A stretch of 47,202 nucleotides of DNA from JACQKT01 sp038063055 (lineage in GTDB: Bacteria; Patescibacteriota; Minisyncoccia; UBA6257; 2-01-FULL-56-20): positions 1 to 47,202 of the forward strand of contig JBBTVY010000009.1 in assembly GCA_038063055.1 (NCBI GenBank), in the 5' to 3' direction. Below, one piece after another: positions 37,182 through 44,787 of the stretch. The position numbers and the translations under genes were made by a program. The notes beneath the pieces are model-generated. The model did no database searches. It worked only from the letters and a program-made list of their open reading frames with translations, and was not told the origin of the DNA. The stretch's first letter is position 1, and every line of letters starts with the position of its first letter.

Positions 37182-39720
37182 CAAGGAATCGGAAATTCAG
37201 GACAGGTCTGCTTATGCAGACAGGTTTTATTTCAGAGAGCCGAGGCTTTACATGACTTTGGGTGGGAGGATTTTTGTCAGGACGTTGAGCTATGTCTCGT
37301 ATATTGTTTTCTTCGTAGCTTCCTTGGCCCTGATTTTTTCCGACGTTCTTCAGTTGCGCGCGCTGGGAATTTTTCTGCTACTGATTTTCGCCGACATGAT
37401 TTTTCACTTCGGCGAGGGAGACAAACCGTTTTCGGAAATGCCAGAAGGCAGAATAAACTTCGCCAATTATATTTCGCCGGCTGCTTACTCGGTTTTGGAG
37501 AAAAGCTTCGACAGAAACCTGATTTCCAAAAAGAATTTTTTTCTGGAAACAGCTAAAGAGCTTTTGGAAAGGAAAGAAATAAAAGAAGGATTATTGCGGC
37601 TTGACCTAATGCCGGAGGAAATTGAACATAAGATAGATTTACTCATGACCGCCGGAGACGGAGAAAACAAACTCGATAAAAATATCGTTTTGGAAATGGC
37701 GGAAAAACTTGCCGTTAAAGCCGGCCTCCGAAGCATCGCCAACAACCGCCGGTTTATAGAAACAACAGACCTGTTTTCTGGACTTTTTTTCTCCGGAGAC
37801 GAAAAAACAAAAAGGCTTTTCAACACTTTTTCCGTCGATGGCGGGGACCTCGAGCTAGCCCTTCTTCTAAGTTCCCTCAAAAAAAAATTCTGGAATTTTC
37901 CGATTCCTTCCAACTTGAGCGGTTTTAGTTTTGAAACCCAGAGGCGGTTGCGCCATCGGGTGATAAACAGGGCCTGGACAAGCAGGCCGACGCCGACACT
38001 CGACAAATTCAGTTCCGATTTGACGGATTTGGCGAGGGAGGGAGAAGTCGGGTTTATTATCGGCCACGAGAATTATTATCGGCTCATGGTCGACGCGCTT
38101 TCCCGGCCCGTAAATCCAAACGCGCTATTAATAGGAGAAGAAGGCGTGGGCAAAGAAACGATAGTTCTTCACCTCGCCAAGCAAATCATAAAAGACGAGG
38201 TGCCGGCCGGGCTTTTTGATAAACGACTCGTAGGCCTGGAAATTTCGAGTCTGGTTGCTGGGGCGTCTCCCGAAGAACTTCAAGGCAGGCTGAAAAAAAT
38301 AATCGATGAAATTTTTATGGCCGGCAACGTCATCCTTTACATTCCTGATTTTCATAATCTCGTCAAAACTTCCGGAAATTATTATCTTTCCGCGGCGGAC
38401 GCCATCATGCCCGTAATCAAGAACAACGCATTTCCCGTTATCGGCGCCACGTATCCAAGGGAATTCAAGGAATTCGTGGAACCAAGAAGCGACATAACGG
38501 GAATTTTTGAGACCATAAGAGTGAACGAAATGAACGAAGCTGACGCCAGAAAACTGCTTGTTTACGAGAGTCTGATTTTGGAAAAAAAGACCGGAATAAC
38601 AGTCAGTTTCGGCGCCATTAAATCGGCGGTGATGCTCGGCAAAAAATATATGGCCGGGAAATTACTGCCTTCAAGCGCGGAAGACCTGTTAAAGAGCGCT
38701 TTGGTTATAGCGGGACGCGATGGCAAAAGATATTTAACTCACGAAGAAGTCATACAAGCCGCGGAAGAAAAAGTTAATATCCCGATACGCGAAGCCAGCA
38801 AAGCGGAAGCAGAATCACTTCTTAACCTCGAAGATACCATTCACAAACGCCTGATAGACCAGGAAGAAGCCGTCAAAGCCGTCAGCACCGCTTTGCGCGA
38901 ATACCGGAGCGGACTGAGCAGGCCAGGCGGGCCGATAGCCAATTTTCTTTTCGTGGGTCCCACCGGCGTCGGAAAAACCGAACTCGCAAAAATTCTTTCA
39001 AAAATACAGTTCGGTTCGGAATCTTCGATGATAAGGTTCGACATGACCGAATACCAGGATAAAGAAAGTTTTTACCGGTTTATCGGCTCGCCTGACGGCA
39101 AAACGAGCGGCGCGCTCACAGATGCCGTTCTGCGGAAGCCGTACAGCCTTATACTTCTCGATGAATTTGAGAAAGCCTTCCCGGATATTCTCAATCTTTT
39201 TCTCCAGGTTTTCGACGATGGCCGACTGACGGACAATCTCGACCGGACAGTCGGTTTCCAAAACACGATTATCATCGCGACCTCCAACGCGCATTCCGAC
39301 ATCATCAACGAGTCGCTTTCCAAGGGCGAAAAGATGGAAAATATCGCCGAATATCTGAAGAAAAAACTAACCGACGTTTTCAGGCCGGAACTTTTAAACC
39401 GGTTTTCCAAAATCGTGGTATTCAAGGACCTTTCGCCGAAGAACGTCGACGCCATCGCCAGAATTAATCTGTCCGACCTGGCCGACACCCTAAGCGACCA
39501 GGGCATAAAATTGGAATTCGACGAATCGGCGGTCAAAGAAATCGCCCGTCTCGGCTACGAGCCGGCTTTCGGGGCGCGGCCGCTGAGGAGGGCCATAGAG
39601 GAAAATCTGCGCGCCCAGCTTGCGGAAAAACTTTTGAAAAAGGAAATAAGCCGGGGCGACAACGTCAAAGTGTCTTTTCAAAACGAGCAGTTTTTGTTCA
39701 CGGTGGTAAGCGGGCAATAA
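37162..39720 (+). CDS. Membrane-anchored ClpC-like AAA+ protein
   Basis: An 852-residue double-AAA+ protein related to ClpA/ClpC, but anchored by two N-terminal transmembrane helices (about 43-60 and 64-83). Module 1 has a degenerate Walker A GEEGVGKE (325-332) and a Walker B in which the DE of ClpC becomes PD (IPDFH, 394-398). The pore-loop Tyr of the usual GAKYRGEFE is replaced by GASPEELQG. Module 2 has intact Walker A GPTGVGKT (599-606), Walker B LLDEFE (667-668) and arginine finger FRPELLNRF, but the GYVG pore loop is missing (SPDGKTSG). No ClpP-binding loop is recognised. It follows a small membrane protein and precedes polX. A GTCTGC repeat is inserted at residues 15-20. Confidence 0.88.
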   Translation: MFSEQNNKESEIQDRSAYADRFYFREPRLYMTLGGRIFVRTLSYVSYIVFFVASLALIFSDVLQLRALGIFLLLIFADMIFHFGEGDKPFSEMPEGRINFANYISPAAYSVLEKSFDRNLISKKNFFLETAKELLERKEIKEGLLRLDLMPEEIEHKIDLLMTAGDGENKLDKNIVLEMAEKLAVKAGLRSIANNRRFIETTDLFSGLFFSGDEKTKRLFNTFSVDGGDLELALLLSSLKKKFWNFPIPSNLSGFSFETQRRLRHRVINRAWTSRPTPTLDKFSSDLTDLAREGEVGFIIGHENYYRLMVDALSRPVNPNALLIGEEGVGKETIVLHLAKQIIKDEVPAGLFDKRLVGLEISSLVAGASPEELQGRLKKIIDEIFMAGNVILYIPDFHNLVKTSGNYYLSAADAIMPVIKNNAFPVIGATYPREFKEFVEPRSDITGIFETIRVNEMNEADARKLLVYESLILEKKTGITVSFGAIKSAVMLGKKYMAGKLLPSSAEDLLKSALVIAGRDGKRYLTHEEVIQAAEEKVNIPIREASKAEAESLLNLEDTIHKRLIDQEEAVKAVSTALREYRSGLSRPGGPIANFLFVGPTGVGKTELAKILSKIQFGSESSMIRFDMTEYQDKESFYRFIGSPDGKTSGALTDAVLRKPYSLILLDEFEKAFPDILNLFLQVFDDGRLTDNLDRTVGFQNTIIIATSNAHSDIINESLSKGEKMENIAEYLKKKLTDVFRPELLNRFSKIVVFKDLSPKNVDAIARINLSDLADTLSDQGIKLEFDESAVKEIARLGYEPAFGARPLRRAIEENLRAQLAEKLLKKEISRGDNVKVSFQNEQFLFTVVSGQ
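37206..37221. repeat. In-frame GTCTGC-N4-GCAGAC repeat
   Basis: A 16-base palindrome near the start of the ClpC-like gene, encoding RSAYAD. It has the same arms and spacer length as the element at 20682-20697. Confidence 0.65.
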
Positions 39721-39738
39721 AAAATTTATAAGTATGGA

Positions 39739-41475
39739 ATGGCCTTATCAAACCTTGAAGTAGCTAAAATCATCCGCGAAATAGGGGAGTATCTCGAGAT
39801 GCGGGACGTGCCTTTCAAGCCGCGTGCTTACGAAAAGGCCGCGCTAATCATCGGAGATTTGGAGGAGGAGGTCAGCGAAATCTATAAAAACGGCGGATTG
39901 AAAGCGCTTGAAGAAATTCCAGGCGTCGGAGTTTCCATCGCGGAGAAAATAGAGGAGCTTTTGAAAACGGGGCGCCTTAAGTATTACGAAGACTTTAAAA
40001 GAAAAGCTCCAGTGAATTTATCGGAGCTGACTGCCGTTGAGGGACTTGGGCCGAAATCCATAAGAAAACTTTACCAGAAGTTGGGCGTCAGAAATATAAG
40101 AGGCCTTGAAAAAGCGGCGCGCGCCGGAAAAATAAAAAATCTGGAAGGATTCGGAAAGAAAAGCGAAGAGAAAATCCTGACCGGAATAGAATTTCTGAAA
40201 AAATCAGGCGGACGTTTTTTGCTGGGCAACGTTTTACCGCTGGCAAAAATGCTTGAAGAACGTTTAAGGAAATTGCCGGATGTGGAAAAAGCGATAGTCG
40301 CCGGTTCTACCCGCCGGAGAAAAGAAACCATAGGCGACATCGACATACTTGTGATATCCCGGAAATCTCAGAAAGTTATGGATTATTTCACGAGTATGCC
40401 GGAAGTGGCCAATGTTGTCGCCGTGGGCGAAACGAAATCATCGGTCAAGCTATCTTCCGGCTTGGATGTTGATATGCGCGTGGTACCCCTTGAATCTTAC
40501 GGGGCCGCTTTGAATTATTTTACCGGCTCGAAAGACCATAACGTAGCGCTCCGTCGTTTGGCTATGGAGAAAAAAATGAAACTGAACGAATACGGGCTAT
40601 TTTCCGTTAAAAGCGGCAAGGAAAAAAGAATTGCGGGCAGAACCGAAGAGGAAATTTACAAAGTTCTCGGGATGGAATATATGGAGCCGGAGATGAGAGA
40701 GAACACGGGAGAAATAGAACTGGCGTTGAAACATAAACTACCAAAACTCATCGGCTACGGCGACATGCAGGGCGATTTACAGACGCAGACCGAATGGACC
40801 GACGGTTCGGATTCAATCGAGGAAATGGCGCGTGCCGGCATAAAACTCGGCCTGGAATACATAGCCATTACCGACCATACCAAGCGCCTGGCGATGACCG
40901 GCGGTTTGGACGGGAAAATGGTCCTCAAACAGATGGCGGAAATAGACAGGATAAACAAGAAACTCAAAGGAAAGATAAAAATCCTGAAAGGCACCGAGTG
41001 CGATATCCTCAAAGACGGAAGCTTGGATTTGCCGGACAACGTTTTGTCCAAGTTGGACATCGTCGGTGTTTCCATCCATTCGTTATTCAATCTTTCCGAA
41101 AACGACCAGACGGAAAGAATAAAAAAAGCGATGTCCAACCCGAACGTGGATATAGTTTTCCACCCAACAGGGCGGCTTATAAACCGCCGCGAAGCATATA
41201 AAGTGAATATCGACGAACTGATAACTCACGCCCAAAAAACAGGAACGGTTCTTGAGGCGAATGCCGAGCCGAACAGATTGGATTTGAAAGACGAATATAT
41301 CAAAAAATGCGTGGAAGCCGGCGTAAAGATGAGCATAGATTCCGACGCCCACTCCGCGGCTCAGGCGGGATTTCTTGAACTAGGAATAGCCCAGGCAAGA
41401 AGGGGATGGGCTGAAAAAAAAGACATAATCAACGCCTGGCCTCTGGGAAAAATGTTAAGATTTCTTAAAGGATGA
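39739..41475 (+). CDS. polX: DNA polymerase X with PHP domain
   Basis: A 578-residue PolX: an N-terminal helix-hairpin-helix domain (EEIPGVGVSIAEKIEELL, VEGLGPKSIRKLY), the polymerase domain with GSTRRRKETIGDIDILV and third Asp in DVDMRVV, and a C-terminal PHP domain. PHP motif I, normally DLHxHTxxSDG, is DLQTQTEWTDG here, so both His ligands are Gln. Later PHP ligands remain (ITDHT, GTECDI, SIHSLF, FHPTGR, DSDAHS). Polymerase activity looks intact; the 3'-5' exonuclease may be altered. Gap-filling repair is the known role. Stop and nudix start overlap by ATGA. Confidence 0.95.
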   Translation: MALSNLEVAKIIREIGEYLEMRDVPFKPRAYEKAALIIGDLEEEVSEIYKNGGLKALEEIPGVGVSIAEKIEELLKTGRLKYYEDFKRKAPVNLSELTAVEGLGPKSIRKLYQKLGVRNIRGLEKAARAGKIKNLEGFGKKSEEKILTGIEFLKKSGGRFLLGNVLPLAKMLEERLRKLPDVEKAIVAGSTRRRKETIGDIDILVISRKSQKVMDYFTSMPEVANVVAVGETKSSVKLSSGLDVDMRVVPLESYGAALNYFTGSKDHNVALRRLAMEKKMKLNEYGLFSVKSGKEKRIAGRTEEEIYKVLGMEYMEPEMRENTGEIELALKHKLPKLIGYGDMQGDLQTQTEWTDGSDSIEEMARAGIKLGLEYIAITDHTKRLAMTGGLDGKMVLKQMAEIDRINKKLKGKIKILKGTECDILKDGSLDLPDNVLSKLDIVGVSIHSLFNLSENDQTERIKKAMSNPNVDIVFHPTGRLINRREAYKVNIDELITHAQKTGTVLEANAEPNRLDLKDEYIKKCVEAGVKMSIDSDAHSAAQAGFLELGIAQARRGWAEKKDIINAWPLGKMLRFLKG

Positions 41476-41990
41476 CTGAAAAAACAAACGTCAAAAAATT
41501 CAAAAAAGAAATATCCGCCGGATTTATAGTTTTCCGGCGCACCGATGAAGGACTGAAATTCCTCGTTCTTTATCACGGCCACAATTACTGGAATTTTCCC
41601 AAAGGAAAAATAGAATCTGAAGAAAAATCCCTCGCCGCGGCTTTCCGCGAGACCAAGGAAGAAGCAGGGCTGAGCAGGCAGGATCTCCGCCTGGTGAATA
41701 ATTTCAAGGTCTATCAGAAATTCTCTTTCAGGCGCCACGCCGACCGAGGTGATTCTTCGCGTGCGGGAAGGGAACGAACAAAAGAAGAACCCCAGAATAT
41801 ATTCAAGATAGTTATTTTCTATCTTGCCGAAACCAGAAATCCGAGAATAAGGATTTCATCGGAGCACCAGGGCTATGCCTGGTTTTTGTATCCCGAGGCG
41901 ATGAAGATAATGAACAGATACCGCGGCAATCAGAAAATTTTGAAGCAGGCTTATGACTTCATTCGTCCTGTTAAAGACAGGTCGCCGTAG
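41472..41990 (+). CDS. Nudix hydrolase
   Basis: A 172-residue Nudix protein. The box G-x5-E-x7-REUxEExGU is exact: GKIESEEKSLAAAFRETKEE followed by AGL. It starts with KEISAGFIVFRR, the usual first strands. The substrate cannot be told from the motif; diadenosine polyphosphates or oxidised nucleotides are options. It overlaps polX by four bases (ATGA), a likely coupling of a nucleotide-cleaning enzyme to a repair polymerase. The last codons (VKDRSP) lie in a GGTCGCC-GTA-GGCGACC repeat, so the C-terminus may be altered by insertion. Confidence 0.93.
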   Translation: MTEKTNVKKFKKEISAGFIVFRRTDEGLKFLVLYHGHNYWNFPKGKIESEEKSLAAAFRETKEEAGLSRQDLRLVNNFKVYQKFSFRRHADRGDSSRAGRERTKEEPQNIFKIVIFYLAETRNPRIRISSEHQGYAWFLYPEAMKIMNRYRGNQKILKQAYDFIRPVKDRSP

Positions 41991-42035
41991 GCGACCGTAA
42001 ATCATCGGCATTTAAAAAATCAAAAGTTATACTTT

Positions 42036-42070
42036 AAGTGCTGTGCTATAGCATAGCACTTAATTTTTTT
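42036..42070 (+). terminator. Terminator after nudix gene
   Basis: A near-perfect 26-base palindrome built on AAGTGCTGTGCTA (one mismatch between the arms) followed by AATTTTTTT. Confidence 0.8.
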
Positions 42071-42089
42071 GAAACGTTAAACATAGTTT

Positions 42090-42374
42090 ATGAAAAAAAA
42101 TGAAAAAAACGGAGTTATTGTCTCTAACGAGATTCACAAAAAGGTCCTCGCCGCCGTGAGGAAAATACCCAGCGGCCGAACCGCGACATATAAAGAAATA
42201 GCGCGTATAGCCGGCAACCCGCGGGCTTACCGCGCCGTCGGGAATATTTTGAATAAAAATTACAACCCGAAGATTCCGTGCCACCGAATAATCCGTTCTG
42301 ATGGTAAAATCGGCGGATACAACAAGGGGGCGGAGAAAAAATTAGCGCTTCTTAAAAAAGAAGGCGTATTTTAA
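42090..42374 (+). CDS. ogt: Methylated-DNA-protein cysteine methyltransferase (short form)
   Basis: A 94-residue protein consisting only of the C-terminal methyltransferase domain of MGMT/Ogt. It has the helix-turn-helix region IPSGRTATYKEIARIAGNP with arginine-finger segment RAVGNILNKN, the active-site IPCHRII with the acceptor Cys, and GKIGGYNKGAEKKLALL. The Cys is present, so this is not an Atl-type protein with Trp. Domain-only forms of 85-110 residues are common. It would remove alkyl groups from guanine O6. It sits downstream of PolX and the Nudix gene, with a terminator between. Confidence 0.9.
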   Translation: MKKNEKNGVIVSNEIHKKVLAAVRKIPSGRTATYKEIARIAGNPRAYRAVGNILNKNYNPKIPCHRIIRSDGKIGGYNKGAEKKLALLKKEGVF

Positions 42375-42405
42375 AAAATAATCCGTCTCGGGCGGATTAT
42401 TTTTT
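42373..42405. terminator. Bidirectional terminator between ogt and rplT
   Basis: AAAAAATAATCCG and CGGATTATTTTTT with a 7-base loop; it overlaps the rplT stop codon and serves both convergent genes. Confidence 0.85.
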
Positions 42406-42744
42406 AACGAAATCTATTACTTTTGCGAAAACTTTCGGTTCGTTTTTGGCGAGGTCGGCCAGTATTTTCCTGTCGAGTTTTATTTTTTTCGCTTTCAGCG
42501 CGGCAATGAGTTTGCTGTAGGTCATTTCCTGCATCCGGCTGGCGGCGTTTATTCTGACGTTCCAGAGCTTGCGGAAAACCCTTTTCTTTTCTTTCCGTCC
42601 GCGGAAAGCCCTTGACCAGGCGTGAAGCAGGGCTTCTTTCGCGGCCCTCTCTTTTGACTTCCTGTCCCAGCGGAAACCCTTGGTGTGCTTGAGAAGGGCG
42701 CGGCGTTTCTTGGTTTGTATTTTTCCTCTTTTTACTCTTGGCAT
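42397..42744 (-). CDS. rplT: Ribosomal protein bL20
   Basis: A 115-residue bL20 with the expected start MPRVKRGKIQTKKRRALLK, the basic N-terminal helix GFRWDRKSKERAAKEALLHA, and the globular domain RINAASRMQEMTYSKLIAALK. It binds 23S rRNA early in assembly and often autoregulates its operon. It follows rpmI after 21 bases, the standard order. Confidence 0.97.
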   Translation of the reverse strand: MPRVKRGKIQTKKRRALLKHTKGFRWDRKSKERAAKEALLHAWSRAFRGRKEKKRVFRKLWNVRINAASRMQEMTYSKLIAALKAKKIKLDRKILADLAKNEPKVFAKVIDFVKK

Positions 42745-42765
42745 GAATGTTTGGAAAGCAGAAGA

Positions 42766-42948
42766 TTACGCGACTGTGGCGGAGTAATCGAGAATTTTTT
42801 TGATCGGATAATCAAGCTGCCGCGTTTTCCGCTTATGCCTTATGTTTTTGGTCGATTTCCGGGTGCGGAAATGATTCACCGACATTGACCGGCGGATGAT
42901 TTTTCCATTTTTTGTGATTTTTATCCTTTTTACGAAACTTTTTTGCAT
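42766..42948 (-). CDS. rpmI: Ribosomal protein bL35
   Basis: A 60-residue protein starting at ATG 42948 (MQKSFVKRIKITKNGKI). An upstream in-frame start would add 24 residues from a hairpin region and is not supported. The motif sequence KSFVKRIKITKNGKIIRR, the HFRTRKSTKNIRHKRK core and the C-terminal helix match bL35. It is located between infC and rplT as in most bacteria, but separated from infC by a GIY-YIG gene. A long hairpin ends two bases before the ATG and may regulate translation. Confidence 0.93.
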   Translation of the reverse strand: MQKSFVKRIKITKNGKIIRRSMSVNHFRTRKSTKNIRHKRKTRQLDYPIKKILDYSATVA

Positions 42949-42950
42949 GC

Positions 42951-43008
42951 CAATGTTGTCTACATTTTCGAGCTCAACTGTGGCGAAGAAAATGTAGCCA
43001 CAACATTG
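42951..43008 (-). promoter_or_regulatory. Long hairpin before rpmI, candidate leader regulator
   Basis: On the minus strand CAATGTTGT-(bulge)-CTACATTTTC pairs with GAAAATGTAGACAACATTG, about 19 bp with one small bulge and an 18-base loop. The stem ends two bases before the rpmI start codon. bL20 feedback on rpmI-rplT leaders is known elsewhere; whether this hairpin takes part is inference. Confidence 0.55.
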
Positions 43009-43026
43009 AGCACCGAGCACATAATG

Positions 43027-43254
43027 TTATTCTAAACTGTGTTTAATTCTTTCTTTTAGCCGTCGAACTGTTTGACCACGTTGTTTGAGTTTCATCTCTC
43101 TCGCTCGCGCATCTCGTTCGGATTTGTAGGATTCATAGTATATAAGTTCCGGTTTTTTGTCTATATGTTCCTTAAGCCGTCTCTTGAGGTTGTTAGTATA
43201 TCCAATGTACGTTTCTCCGTCGTGGCGATTCTTTATGAGGTATACGTAGTACAT
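43027..43254 (-). CDS. GIY-YIG nuclease-domain protein within infC-rpmI operon
   Basis: A 75-residue YhbQ/UPF0213-like GIY-YIG domain: MYYVYLIKNRHDGETYIGYTNNLKRRLKEH contains the YVYL-YIGYT pair and the catalytic Arg; the C-terminal part has ARAREMKLKQRG. It lies between infC and rpmI on the same strand, where no gene is expected, and is more AT-rich than its neighbours, so it looks like an insertion. A second, different GIY-YIG gene lies at 35684. Confidence 0.85.
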   Translation of the reverse strand: MYYVYLIKNRHDGETYIGYTNNLKRRLKEHIDKKPELIYYESYKSERDARAREMKLKQRGQTVRRLKERIKHSLE

Positions 43255-43326
43255 CTCATTATGTGCTCGGTAAGGTTTGGTGGTAAAAAATTCTGCGTTT
43301 GTAGCTTGAATTTTTTAACCAACCCC

Positions 43327-43914
43327 TTATTTTTTTAAAACCGGCGCCACTGGCATCATCATTCCTCTGCCTCCAAATTTCGGTTCGCCGAGTCTTTTGT
43401 GCTCGACTGTGGTCATCTTGATAAATTCCTCGAGTTTCTGAAATGCTCTTTGTTTGTTATATTTTTCCGCTCCCCTTAATCTCATCATTATGTCGACATT
43501 GTGGCCTTCCTTCAGGAACTTGTCCATCTGACGCGCTTTTATCAGAAGGTCGTTCTGTGCGGCGCGCACGCTTATTTGCACCTGTTTTACCCCCACCGTC
43601 TTCTGGGCCTGTCTCGCTTTCTTGTACGCCTTTTCTTGCATATACCGGAATTTGTCGAAACTCATCAGACGGGCGACGGGCGGCTTGGCCGTGGATGATA
43701 TTTCAATCAGGTCCAAACCTTCCTCTGGCCTGACCAAAGCGAGCGCTTTTTCTCTCGGCATGACGCCAAGATTTTCACCCTGGGCTCCGATGACCCTTAA
43801 TTCGGGTGCGGTTATTTCTTTGTTGATTCGCGGTTTTATGGGTTTATTGATAGTTCGACTCCGCTCACTGTCAATCTCCTTGAATCTTAGTCTCGGAGTC
43901 GAAGCCCTGAGCAA
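43327..43914 (-). CDS. infC: Translation initiation factor IF-3
   Basis: A 195-residue IF-3. The family start corresponds to INKPIKPRINKEITAPELRVI, followed by the linker helix and the C-terminal domain with KQVQISVRAAQNDLLIKARQ and VDIMMRLRGAEK. The ATG at 43914 adds about 22 residues (MLRASTPRLRFKEIDSERSRT) encoded by a dispersed palindromic repeat, so the original start may be a non-AUG codon nearer to residue 22, as is usual for infC. IF-3 controls start codon fidelity. Operon with rpmI and rplT. Confidence 0.93.
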   Translation of the reverse strand: MLRASTPRLRFKEIDSERSRTINKPIKPRINKEITAPELRVIGAQGENLGVMPREKALALVRPEEGLDLIEISSTAKPPVARLMSFDKFRYMQEKAYKKARQAQKTVGVKQVQISVRAAQNDLLIKARQMDKFLKEGHNVDIMMRLRGAEKYNKQRAFQKLEEFIKMTTVEHKRLGEPKFGGRGMMMPVAPVLKK

Positions 43915-43932
43915 AGTCGAAAGATTGAAATT
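43850..43932. repeat. Palindromic repeat covering the infC start
   Basis: GTTCGACTCCG and CGGAGTCGAAG face each other across the infC 5' end, followed by CTGAGCAAAGTCGAAAG. The elements share the TGAGCAAxGTCGAA core with the two hairpins downstream. Confidence 0.55.
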
Positions 43933-44001
43933 TTTTCCAACTTGAGTACCACAATATGCTAATCGTTGCGGGGAAATTTGTCAATTTTTTGGTTACCAAA
44001 A

Positions 44002-44091
44002 AATTGACACTGAGCAACGTCGAAGTGTCAATTGCTTAATCATTAAAAATTTTATGTGCTCGATTGATGCTGAGCAATGTCGAAACATCAA
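44002..44091. repeat. Two hairpins with TGAGCAAYGTCGAA loops
   Basis: AATTGACACT/AGTGTCAATT (44002-44033) and TTGATG/CATCAA (44064-44091) are different stems that carry nearly the same loop, TGAGCAACGTCGAA and TGAGCAATGTCGAA. They lie in the 283-bp gap upstream of infC. No gene is seen in this gap. Confidence 0.7.
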
Positions 44092-44117
44092 AATCCACTA
44101 TCGGCCAAGTTCTCTAT

Positions 44118-44153
44118 AAAAAAATCCCCGAACCTGCTTTCGCAAGCCCGGGG
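44118..44153 (-). terminator. Terminator of the 44.4 kb operon
   Basis: On the minus strand CCCCG and CTTGC pair with CGGGG and GCAGG around a GAAA tetraloop, followed by A and seven T. Confidence 0.9.
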
Positions 44154-44197
44154 CAGTCAGGGGAGATATGGCAGCTCCCGAATCCTTTTCGAAGCGC

Positions 44198-44425
44198 TTA
44201 GGCGGCTTGTTTCAGCTTTATTTTGATACCGAGCTTCTCAGCCGCCAAGAGTAAGGCGCTGGCGTATTCCGCGTCCGAAAGTGAGGTTGACCTGCCGCCG
44301 GAGAAATTGGCCCTTCCGGCAATTTTCAACCTCTTTTCGATGTACCGGAATGTTATTTCAACGTCCCGGACCCGGATCACAGTTTCCATTCGGGGAAGAT
44401 TGACGCTTACGGATTCAGCCGACAT
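44198..44425 (-). CDS. Small protein of unknown function
   Basis: A 75-residue protein with a strong Shine-Dalgarno sequence (AAGGAG) before its ATG and an intrinsic terminator downstream. It has a charged beta-rich N-terminus (VSVNLPRMETVIRVRDVEITFRYIEKRL) and a C-terminal Ala/Leu helix (YASALLLAAEKLGIKIKLK). No known domain. It overlaps the end of the upstream membrane-protein gene by 11 bases and is translated with it. Confidence 0.65.
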   Translation of the reverse strand: MSAESVSVNLPRMETVIRVRDVEITFRYIEKRLKIAGRANFSGGRSTSLSDAEYASALLLAAEKLGIKIKLKQAA

Positions 44426-44723
44426 TGTCGTCTCCTTCTCCTTCCTCGCACATTGCGCTAACGAGAGATTTGATCCAGGGATGGTCGATGAGTCGATCTG
44501 TCAGAAGGCGACAGCCGACGAAAGCCAGCACTCCGCCGAACACCATGCGGAAAGCGACATCCGCCAGATTGTCCAGATGCCACATCGCGCTGACAGCAAA
44601 GACGATGCCGACAACGGTCATGGCAATCTCGATCACGAACCCAACGCCTTCACAGAACGGGTCGCCGGTTGCCGCCCACTTTCTCCGAATCTCCTGCTCC
44701 TGCCGTTCCTGTTGCATCTCCAT
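44415..44723 (-). CDS. Small two-helix membrane protein
   Basis: A 102-residue protein starting MEMQQERQEQEIRRKW. The start at 44723 is set by AAGGAG seven bases upstream; a longer frame begins at 44825 within the promoter. A charged N-terminal helix is followed by two membrane helices (about 28-45 and 52-70, GFVIEIAMTVVGIVFAVSA and VAFRMVFGGVLAFVGCRLL) and a polar tail. The function is unknown. It is the first gene of a two-gene operon. Confidence 0.7.
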   Translation of the reverse strand: MEMQQERQEQEIRRKWAATGDPFCEGVGFVIEIAMTVVGIVFAVSAMWHLDNLADVAFRMVFGGVLAFVGCRLLTDRLIDHPWIKSLVSAMCEEGEGDDNVG

Positions 44724-44737
44724 GACTCTTCTCCTTG

Positions 44738-44761
44738 AAAAAATGCGCACGGGTTGTGCGC
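44738..44761 (-). terminator. Terminator-like hairpin in the operon leader
   Basis: GCGCAC-AACCC-GTGCGC followed by A and six T, placed between the promoter and the Shine-Dalgarno sequence of the 44.4 kb operon. It has the form of a transcription attenuator. Confidence 0.65.
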
Positions 44762-44787
44762 GGGATTGGTAAGTTGCTACGCCTGTT

